Shown here: positions 8,735 to 16,262 of the stretch, piece after piece
How the letters are laid out: each line of letters opens with the position of its first letter
How positions within the stretch are numbered: position 1 is the stretch's first letter
Origin: DATAXV01 sp036272915
Lineage (GTDB): Bacteria > Chloroflexota > Dormibacteria > Dormibacterales > Dormibacteraceae
NCBI GenBank assembly: GCA_036272915.1
Contig: DATAXV010000147.1
Location: 1 to 55,378 of the forward strand
Reading direction: 5' to 3'
Length of the DNA stretch: 55,378 bases
Program-made: the position numbers and the translations under genes
Notes under the pieces: generated by a model
The model's database searches: none
What the model was told of the DNA's origin: nothing
The model's input: the letters and a program-made list of their open reading frames with translations, nothing else

Positions 8735-9036
8735 ATAGGCATGAGGCAGGGCGCCTGGTTCCAGCCGGAGCCCCTGCTCCGCGGAAGCCTCCGCGCCGAG
8801 CCAGGCCTCAGGCGGCTGTGTGCGCTCCTGGTACGCCTGACAGCCTTGCTGCAGGCGGCCGCGGGCAAAAGGCGCGTCTCCGTTGGTTGGCTCGGTTGCA
8901 AGTCGAACCTTCCAACGGGCGCGCCATTTGTTCGGCTACACACAGTTGCCTGCCCACCATGACCCCTCACGCTTCAACGCCGTCGACCACTTAGGGTGAG
9001 CCAATAAATTAGGATGACATTCTTGGGGGAGGCGGA

Positions 9037-9042
9037 TATAGT
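9037..9042 (+). promoter_or_regulatory. -10 box of leaderless transposase transcript
   Basis: TATAGT is followed by a six-base spacer (CGGGGC) and the GTG start at 9049, with no room for a ribosome-binding site. The same TANNNT plus 6-8 nt plus start arrangement recurs at other genes in this window. Confidence 0.5.
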
Positions 9043-9048
9043 CGGGGC

Positions 9049-10269
9049 GTGGAAACGGAGGCGTCGCTGTCGAGCAGGTTCGCGGCCATCTCCCCTCATC
9101 TCAACGAACGACAGCGACGGCTGTGGGCGGCCTCCGAGGCGCGTGATCTGGGGCGTGGCGGTATCGTCCTGGTCTCCCGGGCCACCGGCGTCTCCCGTCC
9201 CACCATCTACAAGGGACTCGAGGAGCTGGATGGGGCGCCGATCGAGGAGGGTCGGGTGCGGGCGCCGGGTGCCGGGCGCAAGCCGCTCTCGGTAACCGAC
9301 CCTGGTCTCGCCGCCGCCCTCGACGAACTCCTCGATCCCGATTCTCGAGGCGATCCTGAGTCGCCCCTGCGCTGGACCTGCAAGAGCACCGGCCAACTGG
9401 CACTGGCGCTGACCAGGGGCGGCCATCGGGTCAGCGCCGAGAGTGTGGGCAAACTGCTGCACGAGGCGGGCTACAGTCTGCAGGCGAACGTCAAGGTCCG
9501 CGAGGGCAGTCAACACCCCGACCGCGATGCCCAGTTCCGCTACCTCAACGAGCAGGCACGCGAGTTTCGAGAGTCAGGCCTGCCGGTGGTCTCGGTCGAC
9601 GCCAAGAAGAAGGAACTCGTCGGCGACTTCAAGAACGGGGGCAGGGAGTGGCGGCCCAAGGGTCAGCCGGTGCCGGTACGGGTGCACGATTTCATCGACC
9701 CCGAGTTGGGCAAGGCGATTCCCTATGGCGTCCTCGACATCGAGCGCAACGTTGGTTGGGTCAACGTCGGCCAGGACCACGACACGGCCAGCTTCGCCGT
9801 GGAGAGCCTGCGACGTTGGTGGCACGGCGATGGCGGCGCTGCCTATCCAGCCGCCAAGCAGTTGCTGATCTCCTGTGACAGCGGGGGCAGCAACGGCTTC
9901 CGCAGCCGTCTGTGGAAGGTGGAACTGGGGCGGTTCGCCGATGAGACCGGGCTTGAGGTGACGGTCTGCCACCTTCCGCCGGGGACCAGCAAGTGGAACA
10001 AGATCGAGCATCGGCTGTTCGCGCACATCAGCATGAACTGGCGGGGCCGCCCGCTCGTCAGCCATGAGGTGGTGGTGAATCTGATCGCGGCGACGACGAC
10101 CAAGCAGGGTCTTCGCGTCCACGCCGAACGAGACCTCGGCCAGTATCCGCTCCATACCTCGGTCTCCGACCGTGAGCTTGCCGAGGTCGGGGTTCGGCCA
10201 CATGCGTTTCATGGCGAGTGGAACTACACCATCGCACCTCGCCGGCTCCTCGTCCCTCCAACTTTGTAA
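9049..10269 (+). CDS. ISAzo13-family transposase (Rhodopirellula-type DDE domain), intact
   Basis: The 406-residue protein is full length for the family. Residues about 1-110 form a helix-turn-helix region (LVSRATGVSRPTIYKGLEEL). The DDE core then shows VVSVDAKKKELVGDFKNGG with the first Asp, VRVHDFIDPELGKAIPYGV, VNVGQDHDTASFAVESLRRW, LLISCDSGGSNGFRSRLWK with the second Asp, and CHLPPGTSKWNKIEHRLFAH with the catalytic Glu. It ends with FHGEWNYTI. No stop or frameshift interrupts it, making this the only apparently active transposase in the window. The GTG at 9049 is supported by the -10 box just upstream. Confidence 0.95.
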   Translation: METEASLSSRFAAISPHLNERQRRLWAASEARDLGRGGIVLVSRATGVSRPTIYKGLEELDGAPIEEGRVRAPGAGRKPLSVTDPGLAAALDELLDPDSRGDPESPLRWTCKSTGQLALALTRGGHRVSAESVGKLLHEAGYSLQANVKVREGSQHPDRDAQFRYLNEQAREFRESGLPVVSVDAKKKELVGDFKNGGREWRPKGQPVPVRVHDFIDPELGKAIPYGVLDIERNVGWVNVGQDHDTASFAVESLRRWWHGDGGAAYPAAKQLLISCDSGGSNGFRSRLWKVELGRFADETGLEVTVCHLPPGTSKWNKIEHRLFAHISMNWRGRPLVSHEVVVNLIAATTTKQGLRVHAERDLGQYPLHTSVSDRELAEVGVRPHAFHGEWNYTIAPRRLLVPPTL

Positions 10270-10290
10270 GCGTTATTCCTCAGAGAGCCC

Positions 10291-10749
10291 TCAGGCCTCC
10301 CGGCGATAGGTCACGTCGAAGTCGTGCTCCCAGGTGCCGCCGTCGTCGGTGGACTTCTCCCAGGAGCCGCTCATCTCCCGGCTGTCCGTCGCCAGCTCGC
10401 ACCGAAACCGCTGCCAGAAGCCGGGTGCCTCGCGCCGAATCGTCCAGATCCGGTCGACCAGCGTCATCCGGTAGACCCGCGAGACGGGGCGAGCGTCGTA
10501 GTAGAGGATCGTGTATTCGGAGGCGGCCTCGTCGCGGCCGATCAGCCAGAGCGCCGAGGCGGGCCTGGGCGGCTCGTCGCCCTGGCGCATGACCAGGATC
10601 GCCCCCTCCTCCGCCCAGGTGAAGGAGGTGCGGATCTGCGCCGTGGCGGAGGGATCGGGCAGGAACGCCGCGTTCGAGAGCTCCACGGTCCAGTCGCCGA
10701 CGAGGGCGTCAAGGTCTCGCAGTGCGGGATTCGGCTCAAGCTGCTCCAT
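10291..10749 (-). CDS. DUF1579-like small lipocalin-fold protein
   Basis: The 152-residue protein starts EPNPALRDLDALVGDWTVEL and continues with alternating strands: IRTSFTWAEEGAILVMRQ, SEYTILYYDARPVSRVYRM, IWTIRREAPGFWQRF and a late GTWEHDFDVTYRR. The 'L..L.GDW' opening and final 'W..DFD..Y.R' pattern is that of small beta-barrel proteins such as DUF1579 relatives, whose ligands are mostly unknown. The ATG at 10749 has AGGAGG five bases upstream and is preferred to longer in-frame starts up to 10833. It lies 9 bp from the ISAzo13 end and shares its direction with the MFS gene upstream. Confidence 0.65.
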   Translation of the reverse strand: MEQLEPNPALRDLDALVGDWTVELSNAAFLPDPSATAQIRTSFTWAEEGAILVMRQGDEPPRPASALWLIGRDEAASEYTILYYDARPVSRVYRMTLVDRIWTIRREAPGFWQRFRCELATDSREMSGSWEKSTDDGGTWEHDFDVTYRREA

Positions 10750-10855
10750 GGAACCTCCTGATCGAAGGGACGGCATCGCGGACGCGGCTCCCATGTTGAG
10801 AGGTGTGACGGCGCGAGGCAAGGGCCGGGTCATGGCCGTTCCCTCCCGCTTGCGG

Positions 10856-12142
10856 TCAGCCGCCGTCGACGGCGGTCCTCTGAGAGGTGCGAAGCGGTCC
10901 CGCGAGGAGCCAGATCGCGCTCAGCGTGGCGATGACGGCGCCGACCGTGAGCGTCGGCACCAGCCCGATGTCCGTGCCCAGGATCCCGCCCAGGAAGGCG
11001 CCGATCGGGATCGCCCCCCAGCTGAAGGTGCGGTAGACGGCGTTGGCGCGGCCCTGGATGCGGTTGCGGATCACGGCCTGGCGAAGGCTGATCGAGTTGA
11101 CGTTGAAGATCGGCTCGAAGAAGCGGGTGACGATGATGATGCCGCCCAGGACCAGGGCGGGGTGGAAGACCAGGGCGAGCGGGCAGAGCAGGTAGCCCGA
11201 GCGGAGGAAGAGCAGGCCGATGGTCATGGTCCGGCCGAGGCCGATGGTGTCGGCGATCCTGCCCGCCACCGAGGAGCCGACCACGGCGGTCAGGCTGGCC
11301 AGCCCGTAGATGATCCCGACCTGAGCCGGCGTGAGGTGCAGTCGGGTGTAGGCGAAGACCAGGATCACCGCCTCGATCAGCGAGACGCCGAGGTTGGCGG
11401 TGGCGCCCGCGCTCATCAGCGCCCGCAGCATGCGGTGGCCGAAGACGGCGCGGACGCCCTCGGACAGCTCCACGCCGAAGCCGCTCCCGGCCGCGCCACC
11501 GGGCTCGGGCGGAGGCTCAGGCCGGCCGATGGTGGCGACGCTGACGGCGGAGGCGACGTAGGAGAGCGAGTCGGCCAGGATCGCCAGCGGTGCCCGCAAC
11601 GCCTGGATCAGGAACCCGGCCAGGGCGGGACCGATGACCTGCGCGACGTAGCCGGTGGCGGTGAGCTTGCCGTTGCCCTCGACCAGGTCCTCGCGGCGCA
11701 CCAGGGATGGCAGGTAGGACTGGTAGGCGACGTCGAAGAAGACCGAGCAGATCCCGACGACCAGGGCGACCACGTAGGTCTGGGCCATGGTCAGCACGCC
11801 CATTGCATAGGCGAGCGGGATCGAGGCGAGGACGACGAGCCGGGCGCAGTCGCAGGCGATCAGGATCGGCCGGCGGTGAAGGCGATCCGCCCAGACCCCC
11901 GCGACCATGCTCAGAAGGGGGTAGGCGAGCATCTGCAGGGCGGTCAGGATGCCGACCTGGAAGGCCCTGGCCCCGAGCAGCTCGATGGCCAGCGTGGGCA
12001 GGGCCAGCTGCGTGACCGCGGTCCCCACCTCGCTCACGGTCTGCCCGAACCAGAAACGAAGGAAGTTCGTGTCGCGCCAGAGGGCGCCACGGAACATGCG
12101 GCCCACCGTGGCGAAGACGTTCATGACCGCGGTGCCGTCCAC
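10856..12142 (-). CDS. MFS transporter, MFS_3/TetV-like exporter
   Basis: The 428-residue protein has about 12 predicted helices. It shows the typical start LWRDTNFLRFWFGQTVSEVG, LALPTLAIELLGARAFQVG, the loop motif GVWADRLHRRPILIACD, VGICSVFFDVAYQSYLPSLV, EGNGKLTATGYVAQVIGPAL and, in the second half, NRIQGRANAVYRTFSWGAIP. These features match the MFS_3 group, which includes macrolide, tetracycline and enterobactin exporters. Substrate cannot be inferred. The ORF opens at GTG 12142; ATG 12124 is an alternative and neither has a clear ribosome-binding site. It lies between the DUF1579-like gene and the GH42 terminator. Confidence 0.85.
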   Translation of the reverse strand: MDGTAVMNVFATVGRMFRGALWRDTNFLRFWFGQTVSEVGTAVTQLALPTLAIELLGARAFQVGILTALQMLAYPLLSMVAGVWADRLHRRPILIACDCARLVVLASIPLAYAMGVLTMAQTYVVALVVGICSVFFDVAYQSYLPSLVRREDLVEGNGKLTATGYVAQVIGPALAGFLIQALRAPLAILADSLSYVASAVSVATIGRPEPPPEPGGAAGSGFGVELSEGVRAVFGHRMLRALMSAGATANLGVSLIEAVILVFAYTRLHLTPAQVGIIYGLASLTAVVGSSVAGRIADTIGLGRTMTIGLLFLRSGYLLCPLALVFHPALVLGGIIIVTRFFEPIFNVNSISLRQAVIRNRIQGRANAVYRTFSWGAIPIGAFLGGILGTDIGLVPTLTVGAVIATLSAIWLLAGPLRTSQRTAVDGG

Positions 12143-12250
12143 GTCGAATCGCGCCGACGGGGCGCCGACACCCTCACCTCCACCGATGCAACCGGATGCG
12201 ACATGGACCGACCGCCCACCCCCTTCCGCGACCTCGTTCCCCTCGGCTCT

Positions 12251-12275
12251 AGATTAACCCCGAGCTTCGGGGCAC
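12251..12275 (-). terminator. Hairpin terminator after GH42 gene
   Basis: On the minus strand, 12 nt after the GH42 stop, CCCCGA-agc-TCGGGG (12258-12272) forms a six-base-pair, three-nt-loop hairpin followed by TTAATCT. The U-run is short, so it is a moderate intrinsic terminator. Confidence 0.5.
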
Positions 12276-12283
12276 GGACGTCA

Positions 12284-14302
12284 TCAGGTTAGGCGAATGA
12301 CGGAGACGCCCCCCGGCTCCAAGGTAATCGTTTCCCCATCTGCCGGGGTCCCGATGAGGACCTCGGCTCCCTCGCCCACCGCCACCGGGGTCTCCGCCCC
12401 GCCGTGGTTGAGCAGGAAGAGGATTCGGCGCCCCTCCCCGGAACGGACCACGGCCTCGACCTCGGGCGGCACCGGGAGGGGACCGCGGACACCGGCGCGC
12501 TCGCAGAGCGCGAGGACCATGCCGAGGAGGCCGCCCTCGTCGAGGCGGGTGCTCACGTAGTAGGCGCCGCCGCGGCGGGTGATCGCGGGCAGGCCGGCGA
12601 GCTCACCCTCGGCGTAGGTGGCGAGCACGTCGGCGCCGTCGGCGTGGACGATCTCGCTCCAGAGCGACCCGGTCGCCGCCACCGGTCCGTCGCCGAAGCG
12701 CAGCCCCACCTGCTCGCCCTCGGCGAGGGGCCGGAAATCCTCGACCATGACGCCGAGCAACCGGCGCAGCGGCGCCGGGTACCCGCCCAGGTGGATCTGG
12801 TCGAAGCCGTCGACGATCCCGCTGAAGAAGCCGACGGCCAGAGTGCCGCCCCCTTCGACGAAGCTCTCGAGCCGCGTCGCCGTCTCCCTCTCGACCATGT
12901 ACAGGTTCGGCACCACGACCAGCGCGTACCGGCTCAGGTCGGCGCCCGCTCTGACGAAGTCGACGGTCACGCCGCAGCGGTGGAGTGCCCGGTACCAGTC
13001 GCCGATCTGCTCCAGCAGGCGCACGTCCCCGGAGGGCTTGGAGGGGAGCTCCAGCGCCCACCAGCTCGGCCAGTCGACGAGGATCGCCGCGGTGGCCTCG
13101 ACCCGCGTGCCGATGACCGCGTCGAGGCCGGACAGCTCCGATCCCAACTGCCGGACCTCGTCCCAGGTGCGCGATCGGTCGAGCGGACCGTGTGGGACCA
13201 TCGCGCTGTGGAACTTCTCGGCGCCGGCGCGGGAGGCCCGCCACTGGAAGAAGAGCGTGCCGTCGGCTCCTCTGGCCAGTGCCTGGTAGCTCCACCGGCG
13301 CATCATGCCCGGCCGCTTGGCCACGTTCCGCCGGCGCCAGTTGACGCGGCCGGGGGTCTGCTCCATCAGCAGCCACGGATCGCCGCCGCGCAGCGAGCGG
13401 ATGAGGTCCTGCGCCATCGCCGCGTCGACGTACGAGCCGGGGTCGGCGGGGTCGGGGTAGGAGTCGTGCGAGCAGAAGTCCAGCTCCTCCGCCCACCGCC
13501 AGTAGTCGAGATGCTCGTACGGGCCCATGAGGTTGGTCGTGACCGGGAGCTCCGGGGTCAGCCGGTGGAGCACGTCGCGCTCGGCGGTGAGGCACTCGAG
13601 GAGGGCATCGCTGCAGAAGCGGCGGAAGTCGAGCTGCTGGCCCGGGTTGGGATAGGTCGGCGCCGTCCGCGGCGGGATCACCTCCTCCCAGTCGCCGTAG
13701 CGCTGCGACCAGAAGTCGGTCCCCCAGGACCGGTTCAGCTCCTCCAGGGTCTGGTACCTCGCCCGCAGCCAGTTCCGGAACGCCGCCGCGGAGACGTCGC
13801 ACCAGCAGGCGGGGACGTGGCAGCCATACTCGTTGCCGGCGTGCCAGGCGACGACGGCCGGATGATCGCCGTAGCGCCGGGCCAGCGCCTCGACGAGACG
13901 GACCGCGTGCTCGCGGTAGACGGGGCTGCTCGGGCAGTACTGCTGGCGGCCGCCCTGCCAGAGCCGGGTGCCGTCGGCGAGTTGGGGCAGCGACTCCGGG
14001 TGGCGGTGCGCCATCCAGGGTGGGGGTGACGCGGTGGCGGTGGCCAGGGCGACCGACATGCCGCCGCCGTGGAGCAGATCGAGGACGCGATCCAGCCAGC
14101 CGAACTCGAAGGTGCCGGGCGTCGGCTCGAGCCGCGCCCAGGAGAAGATGCCGACGCAGACGAGGTTGACGCCCGCCTCGCGCATGAGGACGACGTCCTC
14201 GGCCCAGACCTCCTCCGGCCACTGTTCGGGGTTGTAATCGCCGCCGTAGAGCAGGTGGGGCAGTCGCCCGCCGAGCAGGGGTGAGGGCATGTCCACCGAC
14301 AT
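12284..14302 (-). CDS. Glycoside hydrolase family 42 beta-galactosidase
   Basis: GH42 enzymes hydrolyse terminal beta-D-galactosides, retaining the anomeric configuration. The 672-residue protein has the full family layout. A TIM barrel starts with YGGDYNPEQWPEEVW and continues LMREAGVNLVCVGIFSWARL, then ATASPPPWMAHRHPE. The acid/base Glu lies in WHAGNEYG and the nucleophile Glu in LMEQTPGRVNW. A Cys cluster (CHVPACWC) resembles the zinc-binding loop of some GH42 enzymes. A trimerisation domain (VVVPNLYMVERETA, then ESFVEGGGTLAVGFFSGIVD) and a C-terminal beta domain (RRILFLLNHGG) follow. ATG 14302 is chosen because the protein then starts just before the barrel. There is no signal peptide, so it is likely cytoplasmic. 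It is divergent from the copper lipoprotein. Confidence 0.93.
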   Translation of the reverse strand: MSVDMPSPLLGGRLPHLLYGGDYNPEQWPEEVWAEDVVLMREAGVNLVCVGIFSWARLEPTPGTFEFGWLDRVLDLLHGGGMSVALATATASPPPWMAHRHPESLPQLADGTRLWQGGRQQYCPSSPVYREHAVRLVEALARRYGDHPAVVAWHAGNEYGCHVPACWCDVSAAAFRNWLRARYQTLEELNRSWGTDFWSQRYGDWEEVIPPRTAPTYPNPGQQLDFRRFCSDALLECLTAERDVLHRLTPELPVTTNLMGPYEHLDYWRWAEELDFCSHDSYPDPADPGSYVDAAMAQDLIRSLRGGDPWLLMEQTPGRVNWRRRNVAKRPGMMRRWSYQALARGADGTLFFQWRASRAGAEKFHSAMVPHGPLDRSRTWDEVRQLGSELSGLDAVIGTRVEATAAILVDWPSWWALELPSKPSGDVRLLEQIGDWYRALHRCGVTVDFVRAGADLSRYALVVVPNLYMVERETATRLESFVEGGGTLAVGFFSGIVDGFDQIHLGGYPAPLRRLLGVMVEDFRPLAEGEQVGLRFGDGPVAATGSLWSEIVHADGADVLATYAEGELAGLPAITRRGGAYYVSTRLDEGGLLGMVLALCERAGVRGPLPVPPEVEAVVRSGEGRRILFLLNHGGAETPVAVGEGAEVLIGTPADGETITLEPGGVSVIRLT

Positions 14303-14363
14303 TAGTCCATCAAGCTGCGGCGCGTTCCCCGTTCTCCGGACCGTGTCAGAATGGCGGGCGAAC

Positions 14364-14996
14364 ATGGCACGTACCGTCCGCACCGTCCTGCTCTCCGTCG
14401 CCGCGCTGCTCATGCTCGCCGCCTGCTCCCAGGGGTCGGGCGAGCTCCAGCCCGGGTTCAACACCTCGGCCCCGGTGCCCGCGGGCTCCGGCTCATCGAG
14501 CACGCCGACGCCGAGCCCGAGTGCGAGCCCCAGCCCGGGAGTGAGCCCGAGTCCCAGTCCGAGCACTCCGAGCAACCAGCCGGCCAGCGACCTGGTCATC
14601 GACAGCGCCAAAAAGTCGGTGACGCTGAAGCTGGTGGCGGCCCAGACCGGTGCCAACGATGGCTTCAACTTCGACGGTGCGGCCAAGGGTCAGCTCGTCG
14701 TCTCCATCCCGCAGGGCTGGTCGGTCACGGTCGACTGCTCCAACAACGCGACCATGAACCACTCCTGCGCGATCGTCGGCGCGTCGAGCACGAGCCCCGC
14801 CTTCCCCGGTGCGGAGGGCAGCAACCCGACCACCGGCATCAGCAAGGGTCAGACCCAGACCTTCACCTTCACCGCCAGCACCCCGGGCACCTACCGCATC
14901 GCCTGCCTCATCCCCGGTCACATCTCGCTGGGCATGTGGGACACGTTCAAGGTGGTGGCGAGCGGTCAGCCCTCCGAGACCACCAGCGGCAGCTGA
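14364..14996 (+). CDS. Sulfocyanin-like blue-copper lipoprotein
   Basis: The 210-residue protein begins with a lipoprotein signal (RTVRTVLLSVAALLMLAAC), so Cys20 or so would be lipidated. A Pro/Ser/Thr-rich linker follows (TPSPSASPSPGVSPSPSPS). The cupredoxin domain shows MNHSCAIVG, carrying the first His, and a C-terminal loop ACLIPGHISLGMWDTFKV whose Cys, His and Met fit a type-1 copper site. The pattern resembles sulfocyanin (SoxE), an electron carrier first known from archaeal respiratory chains and also present in some bacteria. It would shuttle electrons at the outer face of the membrane. ATG 14364 places the signal peptide at the N-terminus; a longer in-frame start at 14289 would bury it. 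Confidence 0.8.
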   Translation: MARTVRTVLLSVAALLMLAACSQGSGELQPGFNTSAPVPAGSGSSSTPTPSPSASPSPGVSPSPSPSTPSNQPASDLVIDSAKKSVTLKLVAAQTGANDGFNFDGAAKGQLVVSIPQGWSVTVDCSNNATMNHSCAIVGASSTSPAFPGAEGSNPTTGISKGQTQTFTFTASTPGTYRIACLIPGHISLGMWDTFKVVASGQPSETTSGS

Positions 14997-15019
14997 TCGG
15001 GGACCGGTCCTCTCCGATC
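14995..15019 (+). terminator. Hairpin between convergent genes
   Basis: GATCGG (14995-15000) pairs with CCGATC (15014-15019) around the palindrome GGACCGGTCC. It overlaps the lipoprotein stop and faces the convergent NUDIX gene. No U-tract follows, so its role in termination is uncertain. Confidence 0.35.
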
Positions 15020-15037
15020 GCCTGAGCCGGCGGGGCG

Positions 15038-15634
15038 TCAGCCGACCGGCGTTCGATGCCGGGTCGCCGGCCGCGCGTCCAGCGCCCGGCGAGCGGCATG
15101 GAGGGCGCCGGCCAGCCCGATATCGGCCACGGCGAACGCATCGTCCCATTCGAACCAGCGCACCTGGGGGCTCTCCCCGGGCGGGGGCTTGGGGTTCAGC
15201 GGCGGGGCCAGGGTCAGGTAGCGGACGTCGTAGTGGACGTGCTCGTTGGCGGCGGGCATGACGTCGACGTGGATGAGCAGCGGCCCGGACTGCGGGTGCA
15301 CGGCCGCGACCCCGGTCTCCTCCCAGGCCTCGCGGAGCGCCGTGTCCCAGGGCCGCTCGCCGGGGTCGATGTGACCGCCCGGCTGCAGCCAGATGCCCAG
15401 CCGCTTGTGGATGTGGAGGAGGACGCCGAGCTCGCTGACCACGATCGTGGACGCGGTCAGGTGGCCCAGACCCGCCTCCCGCCGGAAGGGCTCGGGAAGC
15501 AGTTCCAGCGCCGCCTCCGTCAGCCGGACCGACCGCCGCTCCCGCTCGTCCGCGACATGGTGGCCGCGAAGGCTGGCGAGCACGTCCCCGGCGATGGGGT
15601 CGAGGGTGTGGATTCCGTTCCTCTCCTCGTGCAT
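15038..15634 (-). CDS. NUDIX hydrolase
   Basis: NUDIX enzymes cleave nucleoside diphosphates linked to another moiety, using divalent metal. The 198-residue protein carries a canonical box GX5EX7REUXEEXGU: GGHIDPGERPWDTALREAWE then ETGV. Before it are STIVVSELGVLLHIHKRLGI and WLQPGG, after it LLIHVDVMPAANEHVHYDVR and WFEWDDAF. An extra N-terminal helical region (about residues 1-55: TLDPIAGDVLASLRGHHVAD) is longer than in minimal NUDIX proteins. The His-rich segment and 'LQPGGHI' resemble NUDIX proteins of unknown substrate common in Actinobacteria. The ATG at 15634 is the first start. It converges with the lipoprotein. Confidence 0.85.
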   Translation of the reverse strand: MHEERNGIHTLDPIAGDVLASLRGHHVADERERRSVRLTEAALELLPEPFRREAGLGHLTASTIVVSELGVLLHIHKRLGIWLQPGGHIDPGERPWDTALREAWEETGVAAVHPQSGPLLIHVDVMPAANEHVHYDVRYLTLAPPLNPKPPPGESPQVRWFEWDDAFAVADIGLAGALHAARRALDARPATRHRTPVG

Positions 15635-15710
15635 TTGACCAGCAAGTAGAACACGAGGGCGGTCCCGGATGCCACACGCGTCGAGGCCGGCTGTGGCAGT
15701 CTGAGAACGG

Positions 15711-16262
15711 GTGACGCCTGAGATGGGTGCAGATGCGGCGCGCGAGCAGCGGACCGTCGAGCTCAGGGACGGCCGGCGGGTGCTGGTCCGTCCGATCCGG
15801 GCGGACGACGAGGCCGGGCTGCACGACGCCTTCTCGCGGATGTCCGAGCGAAGCGTGTACTTCCGCTTCTTCTCGCCCCTGAAGCGTTTGCCCGAGGCCC
15901 TGGCCCAGCGCCTGAGCCAGGTCGACTACCGCGACCGCTTCGCTCTGGTCGCGGTCACGGCCGAAGATCGCATCGTCGGCGTCGCCCGCTACGACCGCAT
16001 CGCCGACCACTCCGCGGCCGAGGTCGCGGTCGCCGTCACCGACGAGGAGCAGCGCCAGGGCCTGGGCTCAGCGCTCCTGCTGGTGCTCGCCGAGATCGCC
16101 AGGAACGCCGGCATCGAGACCTTCACCCTGATCGTGCTGCCCGAGAACCAGAGCATGCTCTCGCTGCTGCGTCACCTGGGCTGGGTGCATCGGGCCCGGT
16201 TCAGCGGCGGCGTCTACGAGATCACGTTCAGCACCGCGGCCCAGGAGGCGGGTCCGGCCTGA
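15711..16262 (+). CDS. GNAT-family N-acetyltransferase
   Basis: The 183-residue protein has the GNAT fold, transferring an acetyl group from acetyl-CoA to an unknown amine or lysine. Segments are VLVRPIRADDEAGLHDAFSR, the RSVYFRFFSPLKRLPEAL region, VTAEDRIVGVARYDRIA, the central strand AEVAVAVTDEEQRQGLGSAL with the acetyl-CoA loop Q-R-Q-G-L-G-S, and NQSMLSLLRHLGW. 'S.YFRFFSPLK' followed by VDYRDRFALVA is typical of the GNAT domain also found attached to acyl-CoA synthetase (PatZ-like) proteins; here it is stand-alone. GTG 15711 is used; ATG 15723 in the same frame is possible. Its last 35 bases overlap the convergent CDF gene. Confidence 0.85.
   Translation: MTPEMGADAAREQRTVELRDGRRVLVRPIRADDEAGLHDAFSRMSERSVYFRFFSPLKRLPEALAQRLSQVDYRDRFALVAVTAEDRIVGVARYDRIADHSAAEVAVAVTDEEQRQGLGSALLLVLAEIARNAGIETFTLIVLPENQSMLSLLRHLGWVHRARFSGGVYEITFSTAAQEAGPA

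Larger units (their letters stand above)
8998..10281 (+). mobile_element. ISAzo13-family insertion sequence (ends tentative)
   Basis: The limits are proposed from a weak inverted pair flanking the intact transposase: GAGCCAATAAATTAGG from 8998 and, on the other strand, GAGGAATAACGC from 10281. Only about eight to nine positions agree, so the ends are tentative. The element is compact, with the transposase start about 50 bp from the left end and the stop 12 bp from the right end. No target duplication could be confirmed by eye. Confidence 0.45.

Noticed and set aside
10511..12292. 593-codon plus-strand open frame opposite the MFS_3 gene
   Set aside because: Asp/Gly/Glu-rich translation without motifs, complementary to transmembrane coding sequence.
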